Of a stretch of 7,352 bases of DNA, positions 5,915 through 7,352 are shown in pieces. The first letter of the stretch is position 1; each line of letters opens with the position of its first letter. The stretch is from Phycisphaerae bacterium (GTDB lineage Bacteria > Planctomycetota > Phycisphaerae > Sedimentisphaerales > Anaerobacaceae): assembly GCA_030630315.1 (NCBI GenBank), contig DAOVNI010000076.1, positions 1-7,352 on the forward strand. The letters run 5' to 3'. Below the pieces are notes generated by a model. It did no database searches. It was given only the letters and a program-made list of their open reading frames with translations, and had not been told where the DNA came from. Position numbers and translations under genes: made by a program.

Positions 5915-6255
5915 ATTTCACATCCGTCTCTTTCAACTTCCCTGTGAATCAGCATATAGCGAATTAGTCCACTTGACCAGTTCTGTTCGGATACCACAAC
6001 TGATGCCAGCGCAACATCATTTCGAAGATTGACAACAGATAATCGGTCGGAGATAGCTGCCCGCAACCTGGCTGTGACGGGGCAGGAAGTGAGTACAAGA
6101 AGGTCAATGTCTGAATCAGGCTCACCTGTACCACGCGCTCTGGAGCCGAACAATATCACCCGCGTAACAGACAAATCCGACTTGAGAGATCGGGAGGCTT
6201 CAAGTATCGAATTTCGCTCCTTTTCCACCAGTTTTGCGCTTTCGAGCATTTTCAT
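5911..6255 (-). CDS. MNT minimal nucleotidyltransferase, probable antitoxin of the HEPN pair
   Basis: A 114-residue DNA-polymerase-beta-like nucleotidyltransferase. It has the defining GS motif in LFGSRARGTGE (35-45) and the paired catalytic aspartates D49 and D51 in DSDIDLLVL (47-55). A third acidic residue may be D80 in NDVALASVVVSEQNW (79-93). An N-terminal helix (1-28) precedes the fold. In studied MNT-HEPN systems (MntA-HepT) this protein transfers AMP onto the HEPN partner and blocks it. It is the first gene of the two-gene unit, the typical order for many such pairs, and its TGA overlaps the next ATG by 4 bases. The start is ATG at 6255 (or 6249, two codons later); no strong Shine-Dalgarno is visible at either. 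Confidence 0.85.
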   Translation of the reverse strand: MKMLESAKLVEKERNSILEASRSLKSDLSVTRVILFGSRARGTGEPDSDIDLLVLTSCPVTARLRAAISDRLSVVNLRNDVALASVVVSEQNWSSGLIRYMLIHREVERDGCEI

Positions 6256-6284
6256 CAGTCACACTTCACAAATTACTTAACTGT

Positions 6285-6313
6285 ATTCTACCCATCCGAA
6301 TGCGGCAGTTCAA
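6285..6313 (-). promoter_or_regulatory. Sigma70-type promoter for the MNT-HEPN unit
   Basis: Minus strand: TTGAAC (6313-6308), a 17-base spacer, TAGAAT (6290-6285). Predicted start near 6278, giving a short leader of about 22 bases. I see no obvious operator palindrome beside it. Confidence 0.6.
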
Positions 6314-6384
6314 GACAAAAAGCATATTTGCAAAAACCCCTGGATATCAAACCCACACACCGTTTTTATGCACAGCTCTTTTTC

Positions 6385-6413
6385 TTGAGTTTTGCCTTAT
6401 TTGAGCGTAAAAT
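6385..6413 (+). promoter_or_regulatory. Sigma70-type promoter for uvrB
   Basis: Plus strand: TTGAGT (6385-6390), a 17-base spacer, TAAAAT (6408-6413). Predicted start near 6420, inside the left arm of the repeat at 6415-6487. No LexA-type box of E. coli (CTGT-N8-ACAG) or Bacillus form is seen nearby. Confidence 0.5.
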
Positions 6414-6414
6414 A

Positions 6415-6487
6415 AACCACAGATTGACACAGATTAAATAAAAGCAAAAACATAAAACGTACAGTATAGTCTGTGAAATCCGTGGTT
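6415..6487. repeat. ACCACAGATT-type inverted repeat filling the uvrB leader
   Basis: The left arm 6415-6435 begins AACCACAGATT. The right arm 6468-6487 ends ATCCGTGGTT and pairs with it at about 17 of 20 positions with one bulge. The arms enclose about 32 AT-rich bases. Sequences of the ACCACAGATT(N)CACAGATTAA type recur between genes in many bacteria (from memory). The right arm ends 4 bases before the uvrB ATG and replaces the region where a ribosome site would be. Confidence 0.65.
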
Positions 6488-6491
6488 AAAG

Positions 6492-7352
6492 ATGGCAAAA
6501 TTCAAACTCAATAAAGACTTTAATCCCGCCGGCGACCAGCCCGAAGCCATAGACCGGCTCGTAGAAGGCCTGCGCGCAAACAGGCAATTCCAGACCCTGA
6601 TGGGCGTTACCGGCAGCGGAAAAACATTCACAATGGCAAACGTCATCGCTCAATCCGGCCGACCGACACTTGTTATATCCCACAACAAGACATTAGCCGC
6701 TCAGCTATATGAGGAATTCAATGAGCTGTTTCCGGAAAACGCCGTCGAATATTTTGTCAGCTATTACGATTATTACCAGCCCGAAGCGTATATTCCCCAG
6801 CGCGATATTTACATAGAAAAGGACGCCTCGAAGAACGCTGACCTTGACCGGCTCCGTCTTTCCACCACTACCAGTCTCTCAACGAGAGACGATGTGATTA
6901 TCGTCGCATCCGTCTCCTGCATTTTCGGGCTCGGCTCGCCGGAAGATTATAAAGCTTCTGTAGTAGCTGCCCGAACCGGCGAGCTTTTAGAGAGAAATGA
7001 TTTGCTCGGCAGATTGGCCGATATCCAGTACACCAGAAACGACTTCGACTTCCAGAGGGGGACATTTAGAGTTCGCGGTGACGTAGTTGAGCTGTATCCC
7101 TCTTACGAATCTTTTGCGATTCGCATCGAATTTTTCGGCGATGAAATAGAAAAGATAAGCTACATAAATCCTATATCCGCAGAAACCTTAGCCGTTGAAG
7201 AACAAGTTTTCATATATCCAGCCGAGCACTACATTATGCCCGGCGACAGAATCGGCTCCGCCGTAGAAAACATAAAAACCGAATTACAGCAGCGGCTGCA
7301 GGAACTCCGCCAGCAGGGAAAACTCTTAGAGGCACAGCGACTACAGGCCCGA
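6492..7352 (+). CDS. uvrB: Excinuclease ABC subunit B, UvrB (N-terminal 287 residues, cut by window edge)
   Basis: UvrB takes over the lesion from UvrA, verifies damage with its helicase-like fold and recruits UvrC in nucleotide excision repair. The visible part starts [20 protein letters not shown], the standard UvrB N-terminus, which supports the ATG at 6492. Walker A GVTGSGKT is at 38-45, followed by [14 protein letters not shown] (63-76). The beta-hairpin that inserts between DNA strands lies around [12 protein letters not shown] (91-102), and [14 protein letters not shown] (140-153) is another signature. The frame is open to the last base; E. coli UvrB is 673 residues, so less than half is here. 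There is no recognisable Shine-Dalgarno: the bases before the ATG are the end of an inverted repeat. It is divergent from the MNT-HEPN unit. Confidence 0.97.
   Translation, partial: MAKFKLNKDFNPAGDQPEAIDRLVEGLRANRQFQTLMGVTGSGKTFTMANVIAQSGRPTLVISHNKTLAAQLYEEFNELFPENAVEYFVSYYDYYQPEAYIPQRDIYIEKDASKNADLDRLRLSTTTSLSTRDDVIIVASVSCIFGLGSPEDYKASVVAARTGELLERNDLLGRLADIQYTRNDFDFQRGTFRVRGDVVELYPSYESFAIRIEFFGDEIEKISYINPISAETLAVEEQVFIYPAEHYIMPGDRIGSAVENIKTELQQRLQELRQQGKLLEAQRLQAR

Noticed and set aside
6461..6474. ACAG-N6-CTGT as a possible SOS (LexA) box before uvrB
   Set aside because: The half-sites are in the opposite order and at a different spacing from the CTGT-N8-ACAG box, and CTGT belongs to the inverted repeat arm.
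6434..6683. Minus-strand frames (65-70 codons) opposite the uvrB start
   Set aside because: They are antisense to conserved UvrB sequence, and one ends in the repeat-derived peptide NHGFHRL.
1..7352. CRISPR array, integrase, transposase, phage genes or riboswitch
   Set aside because: Both strands were read for regularly spaced repeats and for these families. The repeats found are of different kinds with no spacer pattern, and no such coding region is present.

Overview
The window looks like chromosomal DNA of a planctomycete, most likely a Phycisphaerae / Sedimentisphaerales-type lineage. The best clue is the partial secreted protein at the left edge. It has a signal peptide followed by a Cys-Pro-x-Gly-Asp-x-x-Gly-Asp-Cys motif, typical of the dockerin-like tails these bacteria put on exported proteins. 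The moderate GC content and the many short interspersed repeats fit the same group. This assignment is inference and rests on no database search.

Layout, left to right. (1) Start of a secreted protein gene, minus strand, GTG start, with a good sigma70-type promoter. (2) A 278-base gap with a GC-rich hairpin and a start-less open frame. (3) tRNA-Pro(CGG), minus strand, with its own promoter. (4) priA (replication restart helicase) and, 30 bases upstream in the same direction, lhgO (L-2-hydroxyglutarate oxidase), probably one transcription unit from a TTGACA/GACAAT promoter. (5) Divergently, a gene for an MpaA-like M14 zinc peptidase with a lipoprotein signal. (6) A convergent two-gene MNT-HEPN (nucleotidyltransferase / HEPN, UPF0332-type) module on the minus strand, with a 4-base ATGA overlap and its own promoter. 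(7) Divergently, the first 287 codons of uvrB (nucleotide excision repair), running off the right end.

The most striking aspect is not a gene but the density and placement of short interspersed repeats. Five different ones lie within 7.3 kb. Two are read in frame inside the N-terminal part of PriA. One 112-base nested palindrome sits on the start codon of the M14 peptidase gene and is flanked by a 5-base direct repeat that includes the ATG, so the start codon is duplicated in frame. One inverted repeat fills almost the entire predicted uvrB leader and ends 4 bases before the ATG. One is intergenic. The coding genes are otherwise conserved housekeeping functions (replication restart, repair, metabolite repair, wall-peptide recycling) plus a probable toxin-antitoxin pair. 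No CRISPR array, integrase, transposase or phage gene is visible.
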